Below, one piece after another: positions 22,039 through 33,819 of a stretch of DNA of 64,000 nucleotides. The first letter of the stretch is position 1, and each line of letters opens with the position of its first letter. The notes beneath the pieces were generated by a model. It had not been told where the DNA came from and searched no databases. It saw only the letters and a list, made by a program, of their open reading frames with translations. Location of the stretch: positions 1 to 64,000 of the forward strand of contig LSSN01000669.1 of assembly GCA_001970855.1 (NCBI GenBank). The letters are read 5' to 3'. The DNA comes from Smittium culicis. Its lineage: Eukaryota > Kickxellomycota > Harpellomycetes > Harpellales > Legeriomycetaceae. A program made the position numbers and the translations under genes.

Positions 22039-22990
22039 TTTCGAAAAAAAAAAACAGGATAAAAATTTTTTTTGGATTGGCTATATAGTATATATATTTT
22101 TTTATAAAGATTTTTTATTTTATGATTTTTTTTTGGTTATTTTCTAATGAAGGTCTTGGAAATACTAGCAGGGATTAGGAGGAAAGAGTAGAAAGTAATA
22201 TCAGCTACTTTTTATAGGAAAGATATATATTGAGTTATACAGAGAGAAGAAATAGAACTGTTTTTAAAAGGATAGAGGATTAGAAAATTGGAGGAGGATT
22301 ATTTTATACCTAGAAAAAGGAAATTGGCATTTTTTAATAAAATAAAAGGAGAAACTTATTGTAGATAATAAAAGGGGTGTTGAGACAAGTAGCGTTTAAT
22401 AATAAACAAACTGAAGGGTATTTGAGGGAGCGAATCGAGATAAAAAAAAGGCCCTAGAAAACCAAAGGCATGATATTTTGAAGGGATGTAAGGGGGAATA
22501 TATTAGTAGTACGGTTGGCAGTAGATATAGGAAAGGAGAATGTTAAAAATGTGATATAATACAGAAGGAGGTGAGGGGTTAAATAGGATTTAAAGGTGAG
22601 AAAAACTCGTATCGTTTGTTGATCAGTTTGAAGGGGGGGAGGTAGCGAATGTAGAAATATTTCAATAATATGAAAAAAAATTTATTTGATGGAAGTAGAA
22701 GCGACAGTGAGGTGAGGTGGTGAAGCTAATAAGGCAAGCAAAAGCGAAGGTGAGGTGAAGTATGTGAGGAAAGAAAGAAGTGAAAGGTGAATATAAGAGA
22801 GAAAGGAGTATAAGTGAATGAAGATATGCACTGGTAGCAACAGCAGCAACGAAGGGAAAATATGTGAATAATTGAAGGCTCTGCAGATATAAAGGAGTTA
22901 TGAGTGCCCTCCAGATATAAATGTATTATAAGCCGCCTCTGCAATATAAAGAAGATATATGCCAGACTAAAAATAAATGCAGTTTTGAAA
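22039..22990 (-). promoter_or_regulatory. pyrimidine-rich leader/promoter of YAK1
   Basis: This roughly 950-bp stretch is strongly purine-rich on the plus strand, hence CT-rich on the YAK1 sense strand. CT-rich tracts just upstream of the start are typical of fungal core promoters and leaders. Short hydrophobic minus-strand frames here (such as 22726-22944) are by-products of the skewed composition. Confidence 0.5.
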
Positions 22991-23159
22991 AAAAATAAAA
23001 TAAAGTAAAAAGGCAGAGATGGATACCTGTATAGATTGTGATTGCTCCGTTAAAGGGCTCAGATTTATAATAGCATTTACTGATTAATAAAAAAAAATTT
23101 TCACAGACAATATTTTATCCATATTGACACTAATTTTTTTTTTTACAGCGATTGTTTTT

Positions 23160-24320
23160 TTAGGCTGCAGAAATTGACATGGAAATTAGCAGATGTCATT
23201 TGAGCAGTGACAAGTTTCTGATTGTATGTCGATTGTTTTCTGCACTGAGTGCCACCGAAGCCAATAAACTGCCACAGCTAAAATAAGCCCAGCCCTAAAA
23301 AGTTTTTTCGCGATACTTTCAGAGAAGGTAGACGCTATTCCCGCCACCACGATATTAGCCTGCAGAAGCCCCATTGGTCAGACTCGCTATTCAAGTACAC
23401 GGGATTTATTAATAGCGCTTCGATTTGAAATAGCGCAGAATTGGAGTGAGGATCTCCATAGAAGCTTTGCACAGAATCTCATTTCTATCATTGCATACGA
23501 AAAGGATCTCCACTGCACTGCGCTCTTCAAGAATAAGCCTTAACTCTCCTCTAAAACACATTATTACTGTGCAATAAAATTGCAGTTTATGAAATGCACC
23601 GAAATCCCCCCCAAGACTTTATCCCCTCAATCACTCGCCAGCTAATTTGCTCATTTGGTTTGAAACATTTTTACTGGCTGCACCTCACCTATTGGCTGCA
23701 CCTCACCTATTGGCTGCACTCCTCGTCTAACAGCTGCATTTGACTCATCTATTCACAGAATTTAATTGGCCTACAATGATTTCAATCTGTCCTAATACAG
23801 CCTAATTATTGGCGGCTCTTACAAAGATAGTGGTCGCCCAGTGGCCAGATTTGAGAATACACTATATCTCAGCATCGCCCACATATTAAAAATCAACCTT
23901 AAATCTACACTCGCCCATTCGCTGCCTGATATACTGTCCTGACCCTTACCATTTGGGGATCCAATAGGCTTTGATTTGATTTTTCAATTATTTTCCTGCC
24001 AATAATTTCGATCACTTAAAAACAATCCCCATCACCCGCCAATAGCCGCCTCATATAAATGGTAATGAACTTTCGCCTGCATTTATCCTCAAATGGATCC
24101 AGTAATTATCGCCTGCCAGTAATATTACTTAACTCGTATCAGATACTATATTGCCTTAATCGTTCTGCGAGTAATATTTTAGTCCCAAAAACATTTCTCA
24201 TCCAGTTAAGCTGCTTTAAATTGTTAGCTATAAAAATGGCTTTTGTCAGCTTCTCAGCTTTCAAATCATTCGCTTCTACAGCTTTACTCCTCTGTTTGCA
24301 TACCTTTCTGTGTTGAATTA
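23160..24320. promoter_or_regulatory. CCAAT-box-rich upstream region
   Basis: A clearly less AT-rich block 1.1-2.3 kb upstream of the YAK1 start. It contains about ten CCAAT or ATTGG pentamers, including 23373, 23765, 23808, 23961, 23999 and 24039, and recurrent GCC-rich words such as GCCAATAGCCGCC. CCAAT is the binding site of the Hap/NF-Y complex in fungi. Small frames at 23186-23374 (-) and 24059-24316 (+) lack features of real genes. It could serve YAK1 or an unrecognised transcript. Confidence 0.45.
23675..23720 (+). repeat. 18-bp direct repeats containing CCAAT boxes
   Basis: TGGCTGCACCTCACCTAT occurs twice exactly in tandem (23675-23692 and 23693-23710), followed by a partial third unit (TGGCTGCAC). 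Each junction creates ATTGG, so the repeat multiplies a CCAAT-type site within the upstream block of YAK1. Confidence 0.85.
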
Positions 24321-27300
24321 CTGCTGTCTATCATTTTCTAAATTATACTATGCTTACACGTTCTAAAAAAAATATACCGCCTTTTCCCTTGTAGCTAACT
24401 TTGTAGGCTCATTACTATTCTCTATAATCTATAATGTCTAGCCTTTCTCTAAAGCTGACCAATCTATTCCTCTAACTACTAGTTATTACTAATGTAAAAT
24501 TTTTTTGTTTGTTTTAATATCTCTCCACCAACAGTTTAACAATAAAAAAACTGATATTATGTTGCATTTTCCTCATCCTTCCCCCCCCCACCCCAACAAA
24601 CAACCACAAAGTTTAATTTTTTAAAGTTTGCATCTCTTGGCAAACGCTTCATTATTTCACAACCGATTGTGCTTGCTTGTCTGTTATCCTCCTAAAAGAT
24701 AAATAACATAAGGCCAACCTTACAATCATTATCAGCACTGAAATACTATAATGTAATTAGCCCCTGAAAAAAATTTATGCGGCCATAACACATTCTATAT
24801 CCACGAATAAAATGCAATACCCAAGCTCATTTATACACTATCCCAATATCACATTTATGTCACTCACTATAAATATTTAAAATTCTCAATGTATCACTTC
24901 AAACTTAATTTCTAATTCTGCCTGATTTATTTTTAGCGTTAAATTCTTAGTAAACATTATTTACATTACTTCTGCTCCTTAATGACTATACTTTTCAATA
25001 ACATATTAAATAAAATGTTTCTAAATCTAATATCTAAATTAATGTGTAACTGCATTCATAGATTTCAATGATTTATCCCAAAACTCAAATAATCTAGTCT
25101 TTTTTAATATAATAAGATTCACTTCCATTAACATATTTTGAAAAATACTAATTTCCACATGAAACTATCTTATAAAATTTTAGATCTCGCAGTTTTTAGT
25201 TTACCTGAAATAAACACCCATCACTCAATCTCCATTCATAGAGATTAGCTAGTATTATACTTGTAACCATTCATAAAAATCAAAAATTTAGTACACATTC
25301 ACTATCACTTTTAATCAATCCAGAAATAACAAATAAACCATAATACCAAATTTATCTGTATTTTATATAATTATCCAAATAAAGCTCTGCATGAATAATA
25401 TAAACGCATTTAAACTTCAATTTTTATCAGATATCACATTTTATACTTTTATCAACTTTTGGTCTATAACCCTTAATATAATTATAAGTTTTTTTTATAA
25501 AAAAAAGGTTTAGTATATATACCCCTTGTATAGATTCTATAAAAAAAATTTTATAAAGTGAATCGAAGCTAGATGAATCCCTTTTACTCATTACATTATA
25601 TCTTGATTAACTAAAATAATTTAACTAATGCTAAAAATAAACTTATCGCATTACAAGCTAATATCTTAGCTTTTTTGTTTTTACTAGATTTAATAATAAT
25701 AATCACTAGTTTGGTACTAATACAAACCAAAAGTGTATTGATTCTACATTATTAACCATCCATTTAAAAAAAATCAATGGTATGAAATTTCATCATACTT
25801 ACCTTTTGTATCGCTATTCCAGTTTTATTTACCACCGCCTAGTAAATATAATTAATTTCAATAATTCAATTTTATGAACTTATATTATTCTACACATTTT
25901 TTAGCAATCAGCCTTAAATTTTTTTAGAATATAACACTAAATCAAAATTACGTTATTTTTATGCTTGCCATTAAGGTTCGAGTTATAACCTGATTATAAG
26001 CCATAATTATTTATTTTTATAATTTAAATGATAAAACTATAAAGTCTTCCATCAAGTCTCTTTTATTTTTTTATCCTAATTTTAAGTTTACACTTTTTTA
26101 ATTTCTAACAAGTCCAATCGTTTATTATCAAACTCATCTAAATATAAATTTAAATTGAAAATGACCAGATTAGCTATTAGTTGAAAATAAAAATGTATTC
26201 CACTTATTTTTTTTAAAAAATAAAAAATAAAGAAATCTTTTTCTATAGAGACAAAAATCAAGCATAGAATATACCAGCGCGTAAAGTTTTTACAAATTGC
26301 TCATTTCTACGCTTTTGGTTTTATATGAATAATTTTATTTTATTATAGCCAATTAAATACTACCTATACTTATTATCTATGATATCAGGCAATAAAAACT
26401 TTGTTTTTTCGAAAATTCTTTTTGATCAGCCTTCCGCCTCTCGATTTAAATATAAACTTTTTTACCCAAAATATATTTTAAAAATATTTTTTATTTCTTG
26501 GATCTAATAATTATACATAAAATTACTATAACCCTATTTTTTATTATAATAGCTAGTCTTTTTATTATTAAAATAAATATTGAGATTTCTATAGAAAAAT
26601 CTTTAATTTTAATAATTAAAATAACTATACCCAAAGTAAACTAAGGTATATCATATTCGATTATTATACATGTACATTTTGATTCAAATTTTTTTTAAGC
26701 AAAACAACAAAAAATGAAATAATCTGCTCGAAATACTAAAACATTAAGAACCAAGATGAAATATTATTTATCACGTGTAATTTTTTTTTTTGGTAAAGAT
26801 AAAATTATGATTATACCAATACCCGTTACTAGCTATTTTTAATCTCAAAACTCAAAAATTCGTTATCTTAGAATTTCATTTATAACTTCTTACAGTACCT
26901 AGCTTTGAATATACGTGACCCAAAAATATTTATTAATCAATTTTTACCTCATTCTTTTATTGATAACACTCGGAATATATACGCGAATTTGATTCAATCG
27001 AAATTTTTTATTTTTATCACGTCACATTTAAATTTTTTTTTCAGTTTTATGAATAGTTTAACTGGTCTATATTATATTTTGGTAAAGGGATTTTTTTATA
27101 ATCTATTTTTACTAGTTTACTACTCAAAAAATATACTTTCAAAAATTAATCAGCTATCTATACAACCATTTTAGATCAGAGCTAGTTTTAAACAGAAAAT
27201 AATTTAGCTTAATTTAATTTAATTTTTTATAAAAATGTCCTAATGTTGGTAATCAAAATATTTCATGAAATCATAATTTCTGATAATATAGCCGTGATAA

Positions 27301-30300
27301 TTTCTATTACCTTTAATTATGTCTGAAATATTTTAGATGTTTATTAGCGATCAAATAGGTCTAAATTCTAAACTTTGAGCCATAAAAAAAACGAATGATA
27401 CACACACCAAATTATGAAGTTATTTCTTAATTTAAAATTTGAAAATATGAATAACTCAGATGTTACAATAAAAATATTTTACTTCAAACTAAATTTAAAA
27501 AAAATATTTATAATTTTTTTTATCTACCAATATGAGCCTAGAGTTTAACATATCCACACTATATAAATTTTATGTTTCCCTAAATATTATTAAAAATTAT
27601 TTAGCATCTAATTATTTTTTATCGATTAAACATAAAATTTAATCAGCAGGACTTAAAATAGAAATCAAGCTTTATTTCATATTTTCTTAATTCTTCTCTT
27701 TAAATTCTTTAGTGCGTATATGTATTCAGCTGATCTAATTTTATAAAAAAATTTTTATTCTCAAAAACACTTATTGAAATATAATTTTCTTTTTACTGAA
27801 AAATCCTGCTCATTTTCATCTACCAACCCCATATGAGCAAAAAAAATTATTTAGCCTTCAAACATAATTTTTGTAGCTATTTTTCAAATTATTTTAAAAT
27901 AGAATAAAATTCAATTACATATGAATTCGATAACAATAACAATATAGCTTAATTTCATCTAAATAGCATATAGATTATAATAACAACAAATCTTTATGTA
28001 AGCATACATATCATGCACAAGAAATTTTTCACAGTCAAAATCACAATTTTAACTTTTTCATGAGATCTCAACTATTCTATTGAAATTTAGATTTGTGAAA
28101 GAAGTGAATTTTTTTTTTAACCTTACTGGTATACCATAATTAACCTAATTTTTTAAACAAAAATACGATACTAACTTTATTTCAAGCTAGAATACATAAT
28201 TAAAGAGTGTATTTTTAATCTAGGATTTGGTATTAAGTTAAATAATATTTCAAATAACTTATAATATCAAAAACCATAATATAAATAAATTATAGATTTT
28301 TATTTAATTTATTAGCATTTCAAAGAAAAATTCAGTATATAAGTAATTAGCTGCTCTTGATTTCAAGTCAAGATTTTTTAAGCGTTTTTTCGAATAGCGA
28401 GTTAAATCAGCTTCATATGATTTTAATAAGAGGTTTTTTTTTCCTTTTTAAAAATAAAATATTAGAATTTTTCATTATTTATTAGATATAGCAAACTGTA
28501 TACTTATAAAAAAAAATGCCTTAATTTTAGTTATTTTCTATAAATTTACTTTTTAGTTTTTTTATATTATTATTATTATTATTTTAACCATTTATGACTA
28601 TTCCTAATAATAGGACTATAATTTATCTCAAATTAAAATTTTTATAACTATATTTTCAAGTTTTTTACCTATAATTCATATCATATTATACTAAATTATT
28701 AAAGGTGATTCCTATTGGGTTATATATATCCAAAATTAATTTAATTTGTTTTAACTGGAATATACTGATTATAAGAAAAAAATCTTAATAAAGTTTGACA
28801 ATTAATATAAATCGGTTTCAAACATAATTATAGTAATGATCATTTTTTAATTAAAAACTAAAAAATTCTGAAATTTAAAATTATAATATTTGTTAAAAAG
28901 ATTAATCGCATAATTATCTTAAGAAATACGCTTATTTCAGGTTTAAAACTGCTATTATTAACTATTTTATTGATAAAAAAATTTTTTACACTGTAATAAT
29001 CATCAAAAATAAAGATTCTGTATCAATAATATTAATTGATTTAGAATTTAACATATTTATTCCTTATAATTTTCAGTATTTTGTTTGGATTATTTAAAGT
29101 ATCTTCAAAGTGAAATTCATATGATTAAGCGTGTCCATTCGGTTTATTTTTCTCATCTCAATTATTTTAGAGGGCCATAGAATAAATTATAATTAACTAG
29201 ATCAATTTTCCAATGAAAATAAGTACGAGATAAATATAGCGTGTTTTTTTCTCGAATTTTTATATCGTTATTTATAAGTTTATATCAGTAATTTTTTTAA
29301 CTGTATTAAATTAATTAAATATTATAGAATACCATTTTGATAAAATTATATACGCTAAAAATATAATAAAATTAGCTATAAATATTATAAAGAAAAAATT
29401 TAGAGAATACAATACTAAAAATTATTTCTAATTACACTAATAATATTTTTCTAATACTAAAAATATATAATTTTGTATCTAGATAATATGGTCATATATT
29501 ATTTTGGCTAAAATTAAATATTTCTTTTAAATAAATTGTGTATGTTATTAGATCATAGCTTTTTCTATTTGGATTATATAATGAATAAATTTAAAATTTT
29601 CCCGCAAAGATTGTACAGTTTAATAATTGAAAACATGTGTGTTTTAATCACTAAATGTGAGTTAAGCGTTAAATATTAACTGAAACTCGGATTTATATTA
29701 AAGATTAATAAAATCATTATTAAAATAATAAATCGTAAAAATATGTGAGGCTTTTATCAGTTTTGTGGAAATTTTTACAGTTTTAATACTCGGTATAAAA
29801 TAATTCAATTTTTATTTTGAATTTTATAAGATATTCAAATTTAGAAACTTAATTTTTAAATATAAAGATGGTTGATAATAATTAAACCGATTTAATTTTT
29901 TCAAAGCTCAAAAGATTTATTGGAGCTAATTTTTAAAATTTAAAGTTATTTAAAATTATATTGTAATGAAATAAAATTTAGTAAAATATTTTATAAATCA
30001 AAAAATATATAAACAAACTGTGACTAGCTGCCTTATTTATGGATAAAAAATTTTTTAATTTACACGGATAATACCTATTTAATGAAAATTTATCCATGAA
30101 TTTTTATAATTTCTGAGTCTCTATATATTCATAAAAGAGGAATTTTTATTGTAAAAAATAATTCAATAGTTAAACTGATGGATTTTTTATTAAATTTTTA
30201 ATTATGAAGCATTTAATCTCACATCATTCGTGCTCGAATGTATCACACATCATAGCTAATTGAAATTAGTTTTAATTTATTTTAATATGTAAAAAATTGT

Positions 30301-32772
30301 AATAAATAAATTACAGGAGCATGTGATATCAAAAAAATATATAAAATTATTATTGATATAGGAAGAAATTTTTATACCAGAATAAGTACAAAATTTAATC
30401 TACGAAAAAACTAAATTATTTTATTCACTATCAAAATTTCAAGATAAAAATAAAATTTGATAAAGAGTAAAATTAAATCTAGCTACTACAATTTTAATAT
30501 ATTCTAATGATAGATTAATTTTATCTAGAAAATTTATAATAATTTTCACAAATATTAAGTACACCAAGTATAAAAAAGTGATATATACTTATTGTCATTA
30601 TATAAAATCCGAACTAACAATCTATTATGTAGATTATTTATTATTTATTAATGATTTATAAATTTTAATAAATATTTAATAATATTCGATGCATTTCATG
30701 AAATATAATTAAGAAGTTTTGAGCATTTATAAACATCATGTATAAAATATTACAGTTTTTCCTATATATAAATAAATGATTTGGAGTGAATTCTATTTTC
30801 AGAACCTGAAATATAGAGTAAAATTAAAATCAATTGATTAAATTCTCATTAAGTTTATGAACTAAATTAATATCGTAACTATGAAAAAAATATTATTCAA
30901 AAGCGAAAGCTTTTATAAAAATTACAAAAAAATGTTTATAATTTCAGAAATAATGTGAATTAATTTTAAAAAAAAAAAAACAATAAATAATTAACCTTTT
31001 TATATTATTTTTTTTTAAAATTTAAGAACAATTCTATAATCTCTTTTATTTAAATATATAAGAAAAAAATATTAAGATTTTTTCTTTTATTAGAAACAGA
31101 CTGAATTTTGTGACGCTCTAGAGAGGATCAGACAGGTAAATTGAAAATCTTGTAATAATAAATAAATTATTACACCTCTCAATAAGATTATAATTTTATC
31201 TAATAGATTTTTATGGTTATAAACACGATTTTTTAAAAAAAAGCTTATAAAAAATTAAATAATTGATTAATTATGTCTAAAATGTAGAAAATAGCGACTG
31301 GTTGCGTGTAATATTTCACTTTAGAAAAGTATAATTAAATTTTTTTTTTCAAGTACTATATATATATAAAAATTAATATTTTTAGTATGAATTAAAAGTG
31401 TAAATATAAATTGAATAAAATTATTAAATATAAGATATATGATGTACTTTTTTACGTGGTATTTAGTTATATAGTAGAATAGATATAAAAATTAATTTAA
31501 TAATACTTGATTAAAGAAAAATTCATGTTATAATCATATAGTATAGAATTCCCTTATGAAAAGAAGCTTAAAGATATTATTAATCACAATTAAAAATTTC
31601 CAAAAAATGAAATAACATTAAAAAAAAGAAAAAAAATTGTATATTATAGCTATATAAAATAAAAATTGGTGAATTTATTTATATCGATACAGTTTCTAAT
31701 CACTGATATTTATTTAAAATATCCGCAATTTTTTATTTTCTATTGCAAATTATAATTAAAGATCATCTCTATATATTAGATAAATTCAGGTATATTTAGG
31801 TAAATTTATATATTTTTTTTCAATTTATGTTTAAATAACTTATAATTTATCTTAAAGAATAATCCAGTATAATAAAATATGTATTTAAAAAAATTTTGAT
31901 ATTATTTTAATTTTCTAAATTTTAAATCCACAAAAACTATGAGAAATCACAAAAAATTATAAAATTTTATTACTCTGATATACTTTAAGAATTAAAATTT
32001 TAGCATATAAGATTTTTTGAGAAATGATTATATATATTTAACTTGTTTAAAAAATATTTATTTTAATAAATAAGAAATTTAGATAATTTCTTAATCTATT
32101 TTAAAATATCATTATGACAATTATAAGTAAAAGTTTATATACGAATCTTTTTAAATAATATCTAATTTATAAATTATTATTCATTTAATAATTTTTTCGT
32201 TTGCTTAATTTATTGGTTATATATAATTCCAATTTTAAATTAAGTTATGAAAGAATAATTATCTTAAATATAAATTATTCTAAAACTGATTATCTATCGT
32301 TTACAGTATAATTTTTATATAATTATGTTTAATATAAAATCATAGTTAAAAATAAATACTACTAAATATATCTTTAACCTGTATTTAAATTTTCTACTAG
32401 CTATTTAAACCATTCAGTGAATATGAATTTTTTGCAAAATTTTAAATTATATGTTTTGGTGAGTTGTTTTTTATTGCCTTATATACCAATCTTCCAGTAT
32501 TAATTTCAAAACTTAACTGAATTTAATTATATATTTGGAAAAAAAAATTTTCATTTTTCTATAAAATTCTCAAAGAGCTGAATAATATTAGTAATTATAT
32601 ATTATTAAGAGATACTGTTCATAAAACTCTTAAAAACTAATTTTAAAGAAAATTATATTCATTTAATTTTTTTAGCTAATAATAATTTCTAAATGAAAGA
32701 ATAAATAGAAAGAAAAAACAGCCCAATTGATCCAGTAAGAATAATAGTTTTAAAATATTACTCGCATTAATT
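24321..32772. other. gene-free AT-rich region, left part of a 13-kb desert
   Basis: I find no supported gene in this stretch. Open frames are short, often lack ATG (for example 26905-27174), and encode only Phe/Ile/Asn/Lys/Tyr-rich peptides expected from composition. There is one C8 tract near 24583. No RNA gene was recognised. Confidence 0.65.
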
Positions 32773-32969
32773 TTAACCCTTTCCGGTCTTAAGCCCTTTT
32801 AAAAAAAGTTAATTTACAGATTAACTAACGATATATAATCTAGTTTATCATTTGCTATTATTTTACAATTAAAATTTTTTCTTAAGGCCTCGGAATAAAA
32901 TTTTTATAATAAATGCATATGATTATATCAGAAAAATCAAAAAAAGTCTACAGTCAATGAAAGAGTTAA
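32773..32969. mobile_element. piggyBac-type MITE, copy 2 (189 bp plus TTAA duplication)
   Basis: TTAA (32773-32776) followed by CCCTTTCCGG, and at the other end GAAAGAG followed by TTAA (32966-32969). The right terminal repeat has one mismatch to the consensus seen in copy 1 at 9274-9469. The reverse complement aligns with copy 1 along its length, sharing GTAGACT plus T-run, an ATTCCGAG block and the subterminal AAATT-(T)n-AAA motif. Substantial divergence suggests an old insertion. Confidence 0.75.
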
Positions 32970-33049
32970 ACTAAGATAACGCTTTATTCATCCAGATTTC
33001 ATGATATTATACAAAGATAGAACTAAAATCTAATTTAACGCATAATAAA

Positions 33050-33819
33050 TAATATAATATAATATAATATAATATAATATAATATAATATAATATAATAT
33101 AATATAATATAATATAATATAATATAATATAATATAATATAATATAATATAATATAATATAATATAATATAATATAATATAATATAATATAATATAATAT
33201 AATATAATATAATATAATATAATATAATATAATATAATATAATATAATATAATATAATATAATATAATATAATATAATATAATATAATATAATATAATAT
33301 AATATAATNNNNNNNNNNNNNNNNNNNNNNNNNNNNNNNNNNNNNNNNNNNNNNNNNNNNNNNNNNNNNNNNNNNNNNNNNNNNNNNNNNNNNNNNNNNN
33401 NNNNNNNNNNNNNNNNNNNNNNNNNNNNNNNNNNNNNNNNNNNNNNNNNNNNNNNNNNNNNNNNNNNNNNNNNNNNNNNNNNNNNNNNNNNNNNNNNNNN
33501 NNNNNNNNNNNNNNNNNNNNNNNNNNNNNNNNNNNNNNNNNNNNNNNNNNNNNNNTATAATATAATATAATATAATATAATATAATATAATATAATATAA
33601 TATAATATAATATAATATAATATAATATAATATAATATAATATAATATAATATAATATAATATAATATAATATAATATAATATAATATAATATAATATAA
33701 TATAATATAATATAATATAATATAATATAATATAATATAATATAATATAATATAATATAATATAATATAATATAATATAATATAATATAATATAATATAA
33801 TATAATATAATATAATAAT
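33050..33819. repeat. 5-bp satellite (AATAT)n interrupted by an assembly gap
   Basis: Perfect AATAT pentamers fill about 33050-33308 and 33556-33819, with 247 Ns between (33309-33555). The gap is evidently inside the array, so the true array length is unknown. The apparent minus-strand reading frame here (YYIIL repeats) is an artefact. Confidence 0.97.
33309..33555. other. assembly gap (247 N)
   Basis: Run of N inside the AATAT satellite. Confidence 1.

Noticed and set aside
23186..23374. 62-codon minus-strand frame with a hydrophobic core
   Set aside because: Lies in the CCAAT-rich upstream block, short, and unlike any family I know.
24059..24316. 85-codon plus-strand frame after the CCAAT cluster
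   Set aside because: Low-complexity Leu/Phe/Ser composition, no recognisable domain, no splice partner; kept only as a possible transcript start to test.
26905..27174. 89-codon plus-strand hydrophobic frame
   Set aside because: It starts with TTG, has Phe/Ile/Asn/Tyr noise composition and no family resemblance.
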